This document shows, one piece after another, positions 45,090 to 54,472 of a stretch of DNA of 64,000 nucleotides (within the stretch, counting starts at the first letter, position 1; each line of letters begins with the position of its first letter). The stretch comes from Algoriphagus boritolerans DSM 17298 = JCM 18970 (GTDB taxonomy: Bacteria; Bacteroidota; Bacteroidia; Cytophagales; Cyclobacteriaceae). Both the position numbers and the translations under genes were made by a program. The stretch is from NCBI RefSeq assembly GCF_900108085.1, contig NZ_FNVR01000007.1, positions 109,334 through 173,333 of the forward strand, in the 5' to 3' direction. The notes under the pieces were generated by a model. The model was not told the origin of the DNA. It did no database searches and worked only from the letters and a program-made list of their open reading frames with translations.

Positions 45090-45473
45090 TCATTCAGGTG
45101 TGATGTGAAGCTGAATTTGTAGACTTCCCGGATCCATCGAAATTCCCCGGATACTAAAGTCTGCCGTGGCTAGTTTCTCTTTTTCCGGAAGGAAAGAAAA
45201 GGGATTGATTTCAAAACGCCTTTGTTTCTTATTCCAAATAATGCCTTCTCTCTCGAATTTGAAAAGCCAGTTTACCACCAGATTTTTCCAAAATCCCAAA
45301 CTATACCCGATCACGATAGTCCTGTCCGTAAATCCCAGAATTTCACCTGAAATAGTGGCCTTCGGATGGTGAATTATAAACTTGTCTTGACCAGTTATTT
45401 CCAAACTAACCCCTGCCTCCGAAGCGGTATCGACTAAAAATTGAAGTTCTTTTTCAGTTAATTTTATTTCCAT
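45090..45473 (-). CDS. Small conserved-looking protein, unknown function
   Basis: 127 residues, no signal peptide or membrane segment. It alternates strands and helices (ELQFLVDTASEAGVSLEITG, HHPKATISGEILGFTDRTIVIGY by parts, RFEINPFSFLPEKEK). The composition is typical of the neighbouring genes, so it is likely real, but I recognise no family. It stands alone between a terminator and a 387-bp upstream region. Confidence 0.55.
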   Translation of the reverse strand: MEIKLTEKELQFLVDTASEAGVSLEITGQDKFIIHHPKATISGEILGFTDRTIVIGYSLGFWKNLVVNWLFKFEREGIIWNKKQRRFEINPFSFLPEKEKLATADFSIRGISMDPGSLQIQLHITPE

Positions 45474-45860
45474 GAAATTGATGTCAAAAATGAGAATGAA
45501 ACTTCCTCGATTGAACTACTGATGAGTAGGAATTGATTTAACGGGAAAAATGATATGATGGAAAGGTTTGCATCTTAATTCTTCTGGAAAAGGCTCGAAA
45601 ATGTGACAAGCTTTTCCAAAAATCAAATGTTTTTTTTCTTCCTAAATCTTAGTTTCATTGATTTACAATTCTGTACGACTCAAACTCACTGATAAGTAAT
45701 TGATTGATAAAAATCCCATAATCTGATCATTTAGAGGGGTTTAATTTTTTTTAGAAATCGTTGTACAATTAAACGAATCTTTCATTTTTCCATAACCAAA
45801 GCCTTTTCCTGTGGGTTACTTTTTCATACCAACTTATTAACTAACCTAATATTAACAGCT
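45474..45860. other. 387-bp divergent intergenic region
   Basis: AT-rich DNA between the small minus-strand gene and the fasciclin-domain gene. It must hold their promoters; I see no clear -7/-33 pair, repeat, RNA gene or open frame. Confidence 0.4.
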
Positions 45861-47198
45861 ATGATGAATTCAAAATTCAACCCGTGGAGATCATTTGCTC
45901 TGCTGGTTTCGCTCGGATCTGTTCTGAGTTTTTCCGCTTGTGAGGATGAAGTGGATCCTCCGATGGTACCTGAAAGTGAAACTATTGTAGATGTTGCGGC
46001 AGCAAACCCGGATTTTTCTACGCTTGTAGCGGCAGTAGGGGAAGCAGGACTGGTAGAAGCCCTATCTGGTCCGGGACCTTTGACCGTATTTGCCCCCAAT
46101 GACGATGCCTTTGAGGAATTTCTTGATGACAATAATTTGACTTCCGATCAATTGTTGGCAAATCCTGATTTGGAAGATATCCTTACTTATCATGTGGTAA
46201 ATGGAGCCGTGGCATCAGCTGATGTCGCACCCGGCCCGGTTACCGCCTTGAATCAAAGTCAGTTTTACGTCAGTGAAGATCCTTCCGGCAATCTTTGGAT
46301 CAATGGTAATGCTCAAATCATCCAGACAGATATTGCAGCAGACAATGGAATTATCCATGTGTTGGATTATGTAATTACGGCTCCCACGCAGAATATTGCG
46401 GAGATTGCCCTTGCCGCCAATGAAGCCGAAACGCCCGAGTTTACCCAATTGGTAGCGGCATTGATTCGTGCAGACTTAGTCGAAGCTGTCAGTGGAGATG
46501 CGATGGATAACCTGACCGTATTTGCGCCCACCGATGAGGCTTTTGAATCATTGTATGAGGCTTTGGGAGTGAGCGGAGTGGACGAAATTCCGGTTGATCT
46601 GTTGACTGATGTGCTATTGTACCATGTTGTGCCTGCGCGAGCTTTCTCCCAAGACCTTCGTCAGGATGCGAGTCTTCCTACCTTACTGGATGGACAGGAG
46701 TTGAGCGTGGATCTTGCAAACCTTGAAATCAACGATAGTGGTTTGATCAGTTCGGCTTTGAATATTCATGCGACCAATGGGGTGATTCACGCCATCGATC
46801 AGGTATTGCTTCCGCCAAGCGATAGCGATGCTTCGGCTACAATCACTTTGGCGAACGTTGGTACTTCGGCTTATCGGGTTGTATCAATAGATGGAGTAGG
46901 TGCTTCTGCAACCTTGGATGCTGATAATGCCGGAATCGAATTGACAGAGGGTTTGAGATATACTTTCATCAATAATGGCGGTGCAAATCATCCCCTTGAT
47001 TTCAGAAATTCCGATGGAGACATCCTCTTATCTGAAGACGCAGCGGATGGAAGTTTCGAGGACGATGCTGACGTAAATTTTGTGGTAGCTGGAGCCAATA
47101 TCAGCTTTACCCTTACGGCTGAACTAGCGGAAGAACTTGCCACTTACAATTGCACGATACATTCAGCGATGGAAGGAGCGATAACCATTGCCGATTAA
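45861..47198 (+). CDS. Lipoprotein with two fasciclin domains and a C-terminal cupredoxin-like domain
   Basis: 445 residues. Lipoprotein signal with lipobox FSAC (Cys27). Two fasciclin/FAS1 domains (about 40-175 and 180-320), each with LTVFAP-D-AF and a YHVV strand. The last about 115 residues form a beta domain with H377 (NHPLDF), C431, H434 and M437 (YNCTIHSAM), the ligand order of a type-1 copper site. FAS1 domains mediate adhesion. The copper-type end suggests electron transfer or copper binding at the cell surface. Own terminator downstream. Confidence 0.88.
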   Translation: MMNSKFNPWRSFALLVSLGSVLSFSACEDEVDPPMVPESETIVDVAAANPDFSTLVAAVGEAGLVEALSGPGPLTVFAPNDDAFEEFLDDNNLTSDQLLANPDLEDILTYHVVNGAVASADVAPGPVTALNQSQFYVSEDPSGNLWINGNAQIIQTDIAADNGIIHVLDYVITAPTQNIAEIALAANEAETPEFTQLVAALIRADLVEAVSGDAMDNLTVFAPTDEAFESLYEALGVSGVDEIPVDLLTDVLLYHVVPARAFSQDLRQDASLPTLLDGQELSVDLANLEINDSGLISSALNIHATNGVIHAIDQVLLPPSDSDASATITLANVGTSAYRVVSIDGVGASATLDADNAGIELTEGLRYTFINNGGANHPLDFRNSDGDILLSEDAADGSFEDDADVNFVVAGANISFTLTAELAEELATYNCTIHSAMEGAITIAD

Positions 47199-47582
47199 AG
47201 ACTTGTTCATAGTTTGTTTGATTGGTTGGCTACTTCTGGGAGGGGGTAGCCAATTTTTTTTGGAGTTTAGATGAAGCATATAGCTAACAGATGCTGAGTT
47301 TTTGGGAATTTCTCTTTCTCCTCCTTGCCGACTATCGTGAGAATCCCCGACAATTCCCTTCCATATCTTAAAAACTGTCGATGATTTGGAAGAAAGAGGG
47401 GAGAATACATCTAATTCACAAAAGAATGAACTCTGTAAGAACTCTAGTAGGAGTCCGTTTTCTCCCAGTGCTTTCATCGCGCGCTTTATTACTTTTACAA
47501 AATATTCCTGTCCTTTGCGCTTGGGATCCACCCGCTATTCTTAAGCCATGAATTTTAATAATACACGTAAAAATTTTGAAGA
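47199..47582. other. 384-bp intergenic region
   Basis: Holds the terminator at 47224-47261 and the promoter region of the following TonB receptor. A minus-strand open frame of 122 codons runs back through it and over the terminator, but I do not accept it as a gene. Confidence 0.45.
47224..47261 (+). terminator. Terminator of the fasciclin-cupredoxin gene
   Basis: Inverted repeat TTGGCTAC (47226-47233) / GTAGCCAA (47246-47253) followed by a run of eight T residues. Confidence 0.88.
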
Positions 47583-49775
47583 ATGAAGATTTCAGCCTAT
47601 CCTTTGATTTTTGTGCTGCTTTGGCTCATTTTGTTCCCTTTGGGTGAAGCTTTTTCACAATCCAATTTTTCCTACCAAGCTCAGATTATTGACAAGGAAT
47701 CAGAACTACCCCTGGTTGGAGCAACCCTTCAGTTGATTAATACCCCATTTGCAGCGGTTGCCGATGAGGAAGGGATGATCCGGTTGGAGGCCGTTCCTAA
47801 TGGGTCTTACACTATTGAAGTTAGATTTTTGGGCTATAGAACAGCCCGGTTTGAGCGGAGCTTTCCCAATGAGAGTGATGAAGTGGAATTGATTGCACTG
47901 CATCATGATGAGGAGGAGCTGGAAGCCATCGTAGTCCGATCCATGAGATCCAGTCGGGTAATTGAAGATATTCCTAGCCGTGTGGAAGTCATCGCCGGGG
48001 AGGAACTCGCCGAAAAAGGCAATATGAAACCGGGTGACATCCGCATGCTCCTCAATGAAAGTACAGGAATCCAAACACAACAAACCTCCGCCACGAGTTA
48101 CAATTCCAGTATCCGAATTCAGGGTTTGGACGGCAAGTACACGCAACTTTTGCGTGATGGTTTGCCCTTGTATTCGGGCTACTCTGGAGGGTTGAGTTTG
48201 ATGCAGATTCCACCTTTGGATCTGGCGCAGGTAGAGGTGATCAAAGGCTCCGCGTCTACGCTTTATGGGGGTGGTGCAATTGCGGGCTTGGTGAATTTGA
48301 TTTCAAAGCGACCTTCGGAAGATGGAGACTTGGACCTGATGGTCAATGGGACTTCAGCATTGGGATTGGATGTCAGTGCTTTTTATTCCGAGCAATTTGA
48401 AAAAGTTGGTACCACTATTTTTGCCTCTTTCAATAAAGGAACTGCCTACGACCCTTCCTCGGTAGGACTGACCGCTATTCCTGAATTTGATCGGATTACG
48501 GTCAATCCCAAAATTTTTTGGAATCCTAAAGCTGATACTGAATTGATCCTGGGGTTCAACTGGACGACAGAAGATCGACTGGGAGGAAATCTGGATTATA
48601 TTAAAGGGGAATCGGTATCGGATCCTTACTTTGAACGAAATGAAACAGACCGCTTTTCCACCCAGATAAGCTATCGAAAAAACTGGGGAGAAGATCTTGT
48701 TTTGGAGTTCAAGAATAGCCTAAACTTCTTCAATCGAGAGATTACGCTGCCGGGTTATCAGTTTGGGGGAAAGCAGTTTTCTTCTTTTTCCGAGCTCAAT
48801 TTCCAAAAGCAAAATGCCAATTCAGAGTGGACTTCGGGAGTGAATCTATGGACAGAAAACTTTGACCAAAGCCAGGGAAACCTAGCTGACCCGCTGGATT
48901 ATGAATTGAATACGGTAGGAGCTTTTGTCCAAAATATCTGGAATATGACCGAAAAATGGACTTTGGAATCTGGTTTTCGACTCGATTATCAGAAGGATTA
49001 CGGGCTATTTCCTTTGCCAAAAGTCTCCTTGATGGTGGAGCCTTCGGAACTCCTAACAATGCGATTGGGAGGAGGATTGGGATACAAATCACCGACCGTT
49101 TTTTCGGAAGAAGCGGAGCGATTGTCTTTCAGAAATGTACTGCCTATCGATCCTTCCCAGTTTGAAGCTGAGCGTTCGGCTGGTGCCAATTTCGACATCA
49201 ATTACAAGATAGCCATTGGAGAAGAAGCCACACTGAATACCAACACGCTTTTTTTCTACACCCAGATCCAAGATCCGCTGATGCTGGTCGCTGCAGGGTC
49301 AGGGTATGAATTTCGTCAACCCGAGGGTCAGATTCGGACTCAGGGAATGGAGCTCAATCTGAAGTGGACTTATCGGGATTGGAAATTGTTTTTGGGCTAT
49401 ACCTATGCGGATGTAGAAGAGCGTCAAGGAGGAGTCAGCAGTCAATTTCCGTTAGTCGCGAAGCATCGATTGAACAATGTGCTGATGTACGAAAAGCATG
49501 ATAACTTTTGGATAGGATTGGAAGGCTATTATTTCAGTCCTCAGCTTCTTAATGACGGTCAGACAGGCCAGTCCTACTGGATTCTGGGTTTGATGTCAGA
49601 GAAAAAGCTGGGGGAAAACTTTTCGGTTTTCCTAAACTTTGAGAACTTTCTTGACACCCGACAGACTGCTTTTGACACGATCTTTACCGGTTCGATCAGC
49701 AATCCACAGTTTCGGGATATCTATGCACCAGTGGATGGATTTGTGATCAATGGGGGATTTAAGCTGCATTTGTAA
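47583..49775 (+). CDS. TonB-dependent receptor
   Basis: 730 residues with a signal peptide (PLIFVLLWLILFPLGEAFSQ). A CarboxypepD_reg-like domain (about 30-105) precedes a plug (about 115-240: SRVIEDIPSRVEVIAGEEL, IRIQGLDGKYTQLLRDGLPL, EVIKGSASTLYGGGAIAGLVN), then the barrel, ending in a C-terminal aromatic/basic strand (GGFKLHL). The plug is of the siderophore/vitamin or metal receptor type rather than SusC. Ligand not determinable. Its upstream neighbour has a copper-type domain, which makes a metal ligand conceivable but not shown. Confidence 0.92.
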   Translation: MKISAYPLIFVLLWLILFPLGEAFSQSNFSYQAQIIDKESELPLVGATLQLINTPFAAVADEEGMIRLEAVPNGSYTIEVRFLGYRTARFERSFPNESDEVELIALHHDEEELEAIVVRSMRSSRVIEDIPSRVEVIAGEELAEKGNMKPGDIRMLLNESTGIQTQQTSATSYNSSIRIQGLDGKYTQLLRDGLPLYSGYSGGLSLMQIPPLDLAQVEVIKGSASTLYGGGAIAGLVNLISKRPSEDGDLDLMVNGTSALGLDVSAFYSEQFEKVGTTIFASFNKGTAYDPSSVGLTAIPEFDRITVNPKIFWNPKADTELILGFNWTTEDRLGGNLDYIKGESVSDPYFERNETDRFSTQISYRKNWGEDLVLEFKNSLNFFNREITLPGYQFGGKQFSSFSELNFQKQNANSEWTSGVNLWTENFDQSQGNLADPLDYELNTVGAFVQNIWNMTEKWTLESGFRLDYQKDYGLFPLPKVSLMVEPSELLTMRLGGGLGYKSPTVFSEEAERLSFRNVLPIDPSQFEAERSAGANFDINYKIAIGEEATLNTNTLFFYTQIQDPLMLVAAGSGYEFRQPEGQIRTQGMELNLKWTYRDWKLFLGYTYADVEERQGGVSSQFPLVAKHRLNNVLMYEKHDNFWIGLEGYYFSPQLLNDGQTGQSYWILGLMSEKKLGENFSVFLNFENFLDTRQTAFDTIFTGSISNPQFRDIYAPVDGFVINGGFKLHL

Positions 49776-49930
49776 GTGAGCGGGTCTTGATCGCTCAATT
49801 CGCTGAATTTAAAATCCTTCGTCTTTATCCTGATTCTCCAGAAGTCTGACGATTTGTGATAGTCAAATTACTAGTAACCTAGCATGTCATATTTTCGTTT
49901 TTGAATTACTCTTTTTAAAGGCAAAACCAC

Positions 49931-50326
49931 ATGAACTGGATTAAGTATTACCATACCAAAAATCTGTTGATTTTCATTTTTCTCCTGTTTTTTGCTCAAG
50001 GCTGCCAGGAGTTTATTCATGACAGTTTTGATACTTTTCAAGGAGTGATCGTGGATAAGGAGGGAGATCCTGTTTCCAATTTGAGGTTGAATTTTTATTC
50101 CAATTCTTCTTTAATTTATTCGATCACCACAGATAATCTTGGCGCATTCAAGGTTGTGGTACCCTCCAAAAATCTGGATGATAGTTACAGGTTGACCGCT
50201 CCATCCCCATTTTTATTTGAGGTCAATCAGAATGAATTTATTTACACGGATAGGGATTTGATGCTTGATCCTTCACTAAGGGATGCAAATGGGGTGATTG
50301 ATTTGGGAACAGTGATTTTGGTATAA
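49931..50326 (+). CDS. Small lipoprotein with carboxypeptidase-regulatory-like domain
   Basis: 131 residues. Signal with lipobox FAQGC (Cys25). The body is a single beta sandwich (FQGVIVDKEGDPVSNLRLNF, then ITTDNLGAFKVVVPSKNL) with a short C-terminal strand. Unlike the receptor-attached copies, it stands alone, so it may be a surface decoration. The next gene begins 2 bp after its stop. Confidence 0.65.
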   Translation: MNWIKYYHTKNLLIFIFLLFFAQGCQEFIHDSFDTFQGVIVDKEGDPVSNLRLNFYSNSSLIYSITTDNLGAFKVVVPSKNLDDSYRLTAPSPFLFEVNQNEFIYTDRDLMLDPSLRDANGVIDLGTVILV

Positions 50327-50328
50327 CC

Positions 50329-50967
50329 ATGAAAAAATTAATCTTTTTAATTCCAGTCTTATCGTTTCTGAGTCTAAGTATTTGTCATTCCCAAGAAGCG
50401 AAGAAGTGGAAAAAATTCGAGAAGGGCATCTTTTTTTCGGATTTCAGTGCAGAGTTTCTTGGGAGAAATTTTAAGGAGGGCAACTTTCTGGGGGATGCAT
50501 ACCAGGTATCTTTAGGATATCAGATCAATTTTGATTTGGGAGTTTCAGGATATCCGGGTTTGGGATTTTATGCGAGTGGAAATGGTGCTAAAGTTCTTGA
50601 AAATCAATTTTTGGGTGGCTTTTTTACCGAGGCTAGATTCCGGGAAGGAGGAATTTTCATCTTTTATGATATCCCTTTGGGAGATCGCTTGGTGATTCGA
50701 CCGGAACTGGGCTTTGGGAACTTCAGAGTAATTCATGGATTTTCTCCCGCTCGTTTTATTCTGAATTATTCTCATTTTTTTGGGAAAGCAAATGTCCAGT
50801 ATCATTTAGCCAAAATTTCTGAGGATTTCATCTTAAGTGCCACATTAGGTGCGGAATATGGATTTTACAATGGCAGAAGCATAATAATCAATGATCAAGA
50901 TCGAAATTACCTTCGTAGGTCATCTGGGCATCAAATCTCAACAGGTCTCCTTCTAAAAATTCATTGA
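50329..50967 (+). CDS. Predicted outer-membrane barrel protein, unknown function
   Basis: 212 residues with signal peptide (LIFLIPVLSFLSLSICHSQ). Strand-rich with alternating aromatics (GYQINFDLGVSGYPGLGFYA) and ends in a strand with HQISTGLLLKIH, compatible with an 8-10-strand barrel. Pairs with the preceding lipoprotein gene (2-bp gap). No family recognised. Confidence 0.6.
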   Translation: MKKLIFLIPVLSFLSLSICHSQEAKKWKKFEKGIFFSDFSAEFLGRNFKEGNFLGDAYQVSLGYQINFDLGVSGYPGLGFYASGNGAKVLENQFLGGFFTEARFREGGIFIFYDIPLGDRLVIRPELGFGNFRVIHGFSPARFILNYSHFFGKANVQYHLAKISEDFILSATLGAEYGFYNGRSIIINDQDRNYLRRSSGHQISTGLLLKIH

Positions 50968-50982
50968 GCTTTTATTACAGTT

Positions 50983-52320
50983 TTACTTCAGGATGTTTTT
51001 GTAAATTACTCCGTCCTTTATGACCAGCAGGATGTTTTTTTCAGGTTCGGTGATCAATTCCAGATTCTGTATCAAATTTCCATCCACCAAAATCAAATCT
51101 GCCAAAGCTCCTTCTGCTATCACTCCCAATTTGCCGGAATAAGGGCTTCTTTTTCCGGACAATTCGAGTAATTGGGCATTGTTTGCAGTGGCCATTTGGA
51201 GGATTTGAAAGTTGCTAAACCAACGCTTCATTTTCACCAGTTGAAGGCCAGGTTGTGCAGCTTTCTGGGCATCAAAGAGCACATCTGTGCCATAGGCGAT
51301 TTTCATGTCGTACTTTTTGGCCAATTCAAACGCCGTATCTGTTCCCTGATACATTTCCAACTGCTTGGCACGACTCTCGGGACTGAGCACACCTTTGTCC
51401 CCTTCATCCACAAAAGGTTGCAAGCTCCAAAAAATGTTCTTTTCTACCATCATTTTCACTGTTTCCTCATCGATCAGCTGTCCGTGATCGATGCATTTGA
51501 CACCGGCACGAATGGCTTGTTGGATTGCCTTTGGTGTGTAGGCATGGACAGTGACATAGGTGCCCCAGTTTTCCGCAGCTTCCACCGCTGCTCGGATCTC
51601 GGCTTCCGTGTATTGGGTTACATCCAGGGGATCGTAGATGGAAGAGACCCCGCCGCCTGCCATCAGCTTGATTTGGCTTGCTCCAAGCATCAATTGCTCC
51701 CGGACACGAAGTCTTACTGCATCGGGACTATCTGCCAGGGCGGCTGCATTGATCCGTTCGGCATAGGTCAAACCATTGGAGGGATCGGATGGAATCTCAT
51801 TGGGAAGGCGGAAATCTCCATGTCCGCCTGTCTGTGAAATAAAGGCTCCCGAGGGCCAGATTCTCGGTCCAGGGATGACTTTGTTGTCGATTGCCTGCTT
51901 TAAACCAAAGACTGGCCCACCCAAATCCCGGATGCTGGTAAATCCTTTCATCAACAAGTTTTCCGCATTTTTACCGGCAACCAAGTTGACAAAGCCAATA
52001 TTCGAGGTCAGTAAGGCGATCTGGGAAAGGCTTGAAAACATGGCGTGATAGTGCGCATCGATCAAACCCGGCATTAAAAATTTACCCTTGCCATCAATGA
52101 GCTGAACGTTTGCGCTTTTGTTGGTTGGAATAGGAGCGGTGGAAATCCTGGAGATGGTGTTCCCTTCGATCAGTATGTTCCCTTGGATTGTATTTTCAGA
52201 TGATCCATTGAAAATTTCCACATTATTGATCAGGAGGATTTTGTTTTGAGCGAACAGGTTTTGAGAAAGTGTTACCAAAACCAGCGTAAGGATCCAGATG
52301 GAGCGTTTAAAAGTTTTCAT
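50983..52320 (-). CDS. Secreted amidohydrolase-family metal-dependent hydrolase
   Basis: 445 residues with signal peptide (SIWILTLVLVTLSQNLFAQ). Amidohydrolase barrel with metal ligands: HxH in LIDAHYHAMF, histidines in TVHAYTP and CIDHGQLID, and aspartate in AYGTDVLF; the end (GALADLILVDGN) is the usual beta-sandwich closing. Similar proteins hydrolyse dipeptides or cyclic amides; the substrate is not predictable. Single gene with a convergent stop 16 bp from the barrel gene on the left. Confidence 0.9.
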   Translation of the reverse strand: MKTFKRSIWILTLVLVTLSQNLFAQNKILLINNVEIFNGSSENTIQGNILIEGNTISRISTAPIPTNKSANVQLIDGKGKFLMPGLIDAHYHAMFSSLSQIALLTSNIGFVNLVAGKNAENLLMKGFTSIRDLGGPVFGLKQAIDNKVIPGPRIWPSGAFISQTGGHGDFRLPNEIPSDPSNGLTYAERINAAALADSPDAVRLRVREQLMLGASQIKLMAGGGVSSIYDPLDVTQYTEAEIRAAVEAAENWGTYVTVHAYTPKAIQQAIRAGVKCIDHGQLIDEETVKMMVEKNIFWSLQPFVDEGDKGVLSPESRAKQLEMYQGTDTAFELAKKYDMKIAYGTDVLFDAQKAAQPGLQLVKMKRWFSNFQILQMATANNAQLLELSGKRSPYSGKLGVIAEGALADLILVDGNLIQNLELITEPEKNILLVIKDGVIYKNILK

Positions 52321-52411
52321 AAAAATGGGTTTTTGCTGAGGTTGAATTTTATTTTAAGTTAAAAACAAACTGTGGAGAATTTGTTTTAATCTGGGTCATC
52401 CTACAATATGT

Positions 52412-52451
52412 TTCCCGACCTCCAAACCTCCTTACTTCCAAACTTCCATAC
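52412..52451. repeat. Octamer array (five units, consensus GTTTGGAR on the minus strand)
   Basis: On the minus strand, five 8-base units in exact register (for example GTTTGGAA, GTAAGGAG, GTTTGGAG), with consensus GTNNGGAR. No inverted partner is seen nearby. Confidence 0.75.
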
Positions 52452-52698
52452 ACCCCTCACTTTAAAATTTAGATAGAAAATGTCCGCTTTCGTATCTTGC
52501 GAAGACCAGCTTTAATTAAAAATACACGTCCAAACCGAATATTTCCCACCAATTAAACCCATTTACCGCCATTATAACAAACCCGTTGAAAGCATTGGAG
52601 AATAGGATTACATTTAGCTCAAATGAATTTGACTTGCCAAAATCTGACAGCATTTTGAAAATCCAACTTATTAGCTCAATATTCTGGTATTTGGTTTT

Positions 52699-52728
52699 CT
52701 TCGGTATCCCGTCTTCGGTCTTCCGTCC
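52699..52728. repeat. Heptamer array (four units, CTTCGGT-type)
   Basis: Units CTTCGGT at 52699 and 52713, with ATCCCGT and CTTCCGT in register at 52706 and 52720, then CC. The period is exactly 7. Confidence 0.7.
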
Positions 52729-52811
52729 AATCAACCCAGAAAAAGGCAAATTGACCTTTGAGCATGCATACAAATGAAAAAACATAACCTAACCATTAAA
52801 CAAGCGATATT

Positions 52812-54455
52812 TTGAAGAGAAGAGATTTTATTCACCTTTCAGGGCTTGGATTGGGGGCAATGATGACTCCCGGTCTGGTTGCCTTCAGCCAGCCTGTCTC
52901 TGCTGAGCATTTGCTCACGCCCGGGATGGATGCAGCTGCCAAAAAACTCCTGGCAGATGTGGCTTTGAACACCGCCAAATCACTTGGTGCTACTTACACC
53001 GATGTCAGAATCGGACGGTACCTGCAGCAGTACCTTTTCACCCGGGAGAAAAATGTACAGGGAATCACCAATGCCGAATCTTTCGGTGTCGGTATCCGGG
53101 TCATTGCCAACGGAACCTGGGGCTTTTCGGCTACCTCCGAAGTGACTCCAGATGGAATCAAGAAATGCGCAGAAACTGCCGTTGCCATTGCAAAAGCCAA
53201 CTCCAAACTCCAAAGTGAGCCGGTTGTCTTGGCACCCGTTCAGGCTTATGGCGAAGTGAGTTGGAAGACTCCAATCAAGAAAAACGCGATGGAGGTTCCG
53301 GTTAAAGACAAAATTGACTTGCTCCTTTCTGTGAACAATGCGGCCTTGGACAATGGCGCTGCCTTTGTCAATTCGGCGCTTTTCATGATCAATGAGCAGA
53401 AGTACTTTGCTTCGACTGATGGTTCTTACATCGATCAGGACATTCACCGCATTTGGCCAAACTTCACCGTCACCGCGGTGAATAAAGCCGAAGGAAACTT
53501 CCGCTCCCGACAGGCCCTAAGTGCGCCGATGGGCATGGGCTTTGAATATTTGGACGGCTTGGCTGCTGACAAGTACATGAATCCAGCCGGATTCAACAGC
53601 TATAAAAACAGCTACGACATGGTAGAAGATGCCGTGGCCGCTGCCAAACATGCCAAAGAAAAACTTACAGCCAAATCAGTATTGCCGGGCAAATATGACC
53701 TGATGCTGGATCCGGATCACTTGGGTCTTACCATTCACGAGTCAGTCGGTCACCCGCTGGAGCTCGATCGTGTATTGGGCTACGAAGCCAACTATGCAGG
53801 AACCAGCTTCGCGACCTTGGACAAGTGGAAATCAGGTGATTTCAAGTACGGTTCGGACAAAGTGACTATTGTGGCAGACAAAATCCAGCCAAATTCCCTC
53901 GGAAACGTGGGTTGGGATGATGAAGGGGTAAAAGCCAAAGAATGGGAACTGATCAAAAATGGTGTGCTTGTCAATTACCAGGCGATCCGTGATCAGGCCA
54001 AAATCATCGGCGAAAAAGAATCTCACGGTTGCTGCTTTGCTGACAACTGGTCTTCGGTACAGTTTCAGCGTATGCCTAACGTGTCCCTGAAACCGGGTGA
54101 AGAGAAAATGAGCCCGCATGAAATGATCAAGGATATCGAAAAAGGAATCTACATCATCGGTCGTGGATCCTATTCCATCGATCAGCAGCGCTACAACTTT
54201 CAGTTTGGAGGTCAGCTTTTCTACGAAATCAAAAACGGAGAAATAGCAGGAATGCTGGAAGACGTGGCTTACCAATCCAACACACAGGAATTTTGGAACA
54301 GCTGTTCAGCAGTGTGCGACAAAGACGACTATCGTCTTTTCGGCTCATTCTTCGATGGAAAAGGGCAGCCTTCTCAGTCCTCAGCGGTTTCTCACGGCAG
54401 CCCAACTACCCGTTTCGACGGAGTCAATGTCATCAACACAGGTAGAAACATTTAA
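52812..54455 (+). CDS. tldD: TldD-family metalloprotease with Tat signal peptide
   Basis: 547 residues. No ATG precedes the homologous region; TTG at 52812 begins MKRRDFIHLSGLGLGAMM, a good Tat signal with RRDF, and then QPVSAEHLL. The mature protein is a complete TldD: metal motif H309-E-S-V-G-H314 (TIHESVGHPLELDR), DEGVKAKEWELIKNGVLVNY region, and SHGSPTTRFDGVNVINTGRNI end (parts). In E. coli, TldD works with TldE as a heterodimeric metalloprotease on unfolded peptides such as microcin B17 or CcdA. Here TldD should be exported. TldE follows after 17 bp. Confidence 0.92.
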   Translation: MKRRDFIHLSGLGLGAMMTPGLVAFSQPVSAEHLLTPGMDAAAKKLLADVALNTAKSLGATYTDVRIGRYLQQYLFTREKNVQGITNAESFGVGIRVIANGTWGFSATSEVTPDGIKKCAETAVAIAKANSKLQSEPVVLAPVQAYGEVSWKTPIKKNAMEVPVKDKIDLLLSVNNAALDNGAAFVNSALFMINEQKYFASTDGSYIDQDIHRIWPNFTVTAVNKAEGNFRSRQALSAPMGMGFEYLDGLAADKYMNPAGFNSYKNSYDMVEDAVAAAKHAKEKLTAKSVLPGKYDLMLDPDHLGLTIHESVGHPLELDRVLGYEANYAGTSFATLDKWKSGDFKYGSDKVTIVADKIQPNSLGNVGWDDEGVKAKEWELIKNGVLVNYQAIRDQAKIIGEKESHGCCFADNWSSVQFQRMPNVSLKPGEEKMSPHEMIKDIEKGIYIIGRGSYSIDQQRYNFQFGGQLFYEIKNGEIAGMLEDVAYQSNTQEFWNSCSAVCDKDDYRLFGSFFDGKGQPSQSSAVSHGSPTTRFDGVNVINTGRNI

Positions 54456-54472
54456 TTCTGAACATTATTATT

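Larger units (their letters stand above)
52321..52811. other. 491-bp divergent region with two short-period arrays
   Basis: Lies between the amidohydrolase and tldD genes and contains the octamer array at 52412-52451 and the heptamer array at 52699-52728. The rest is AT-rich with no credible gene: the two overlapping open frames inside run in opposite directions and look like chance. Confidence 0.5.

Noticed and set aside
47163..47531. Minus-strand open frame of 122 codons after the fasciclin gene
   Set aside because: It covers a strong terminator and the end of a real gene on the other strand, has no recognisable domain and no good Shine-Dalgarno.
52516..52785. Two overlapping small frames on opposite strands upstream of tldD
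   Set aside because: No homology recognised, AT-rich composition and one overlaps the heptamer array; treated as non-coding.
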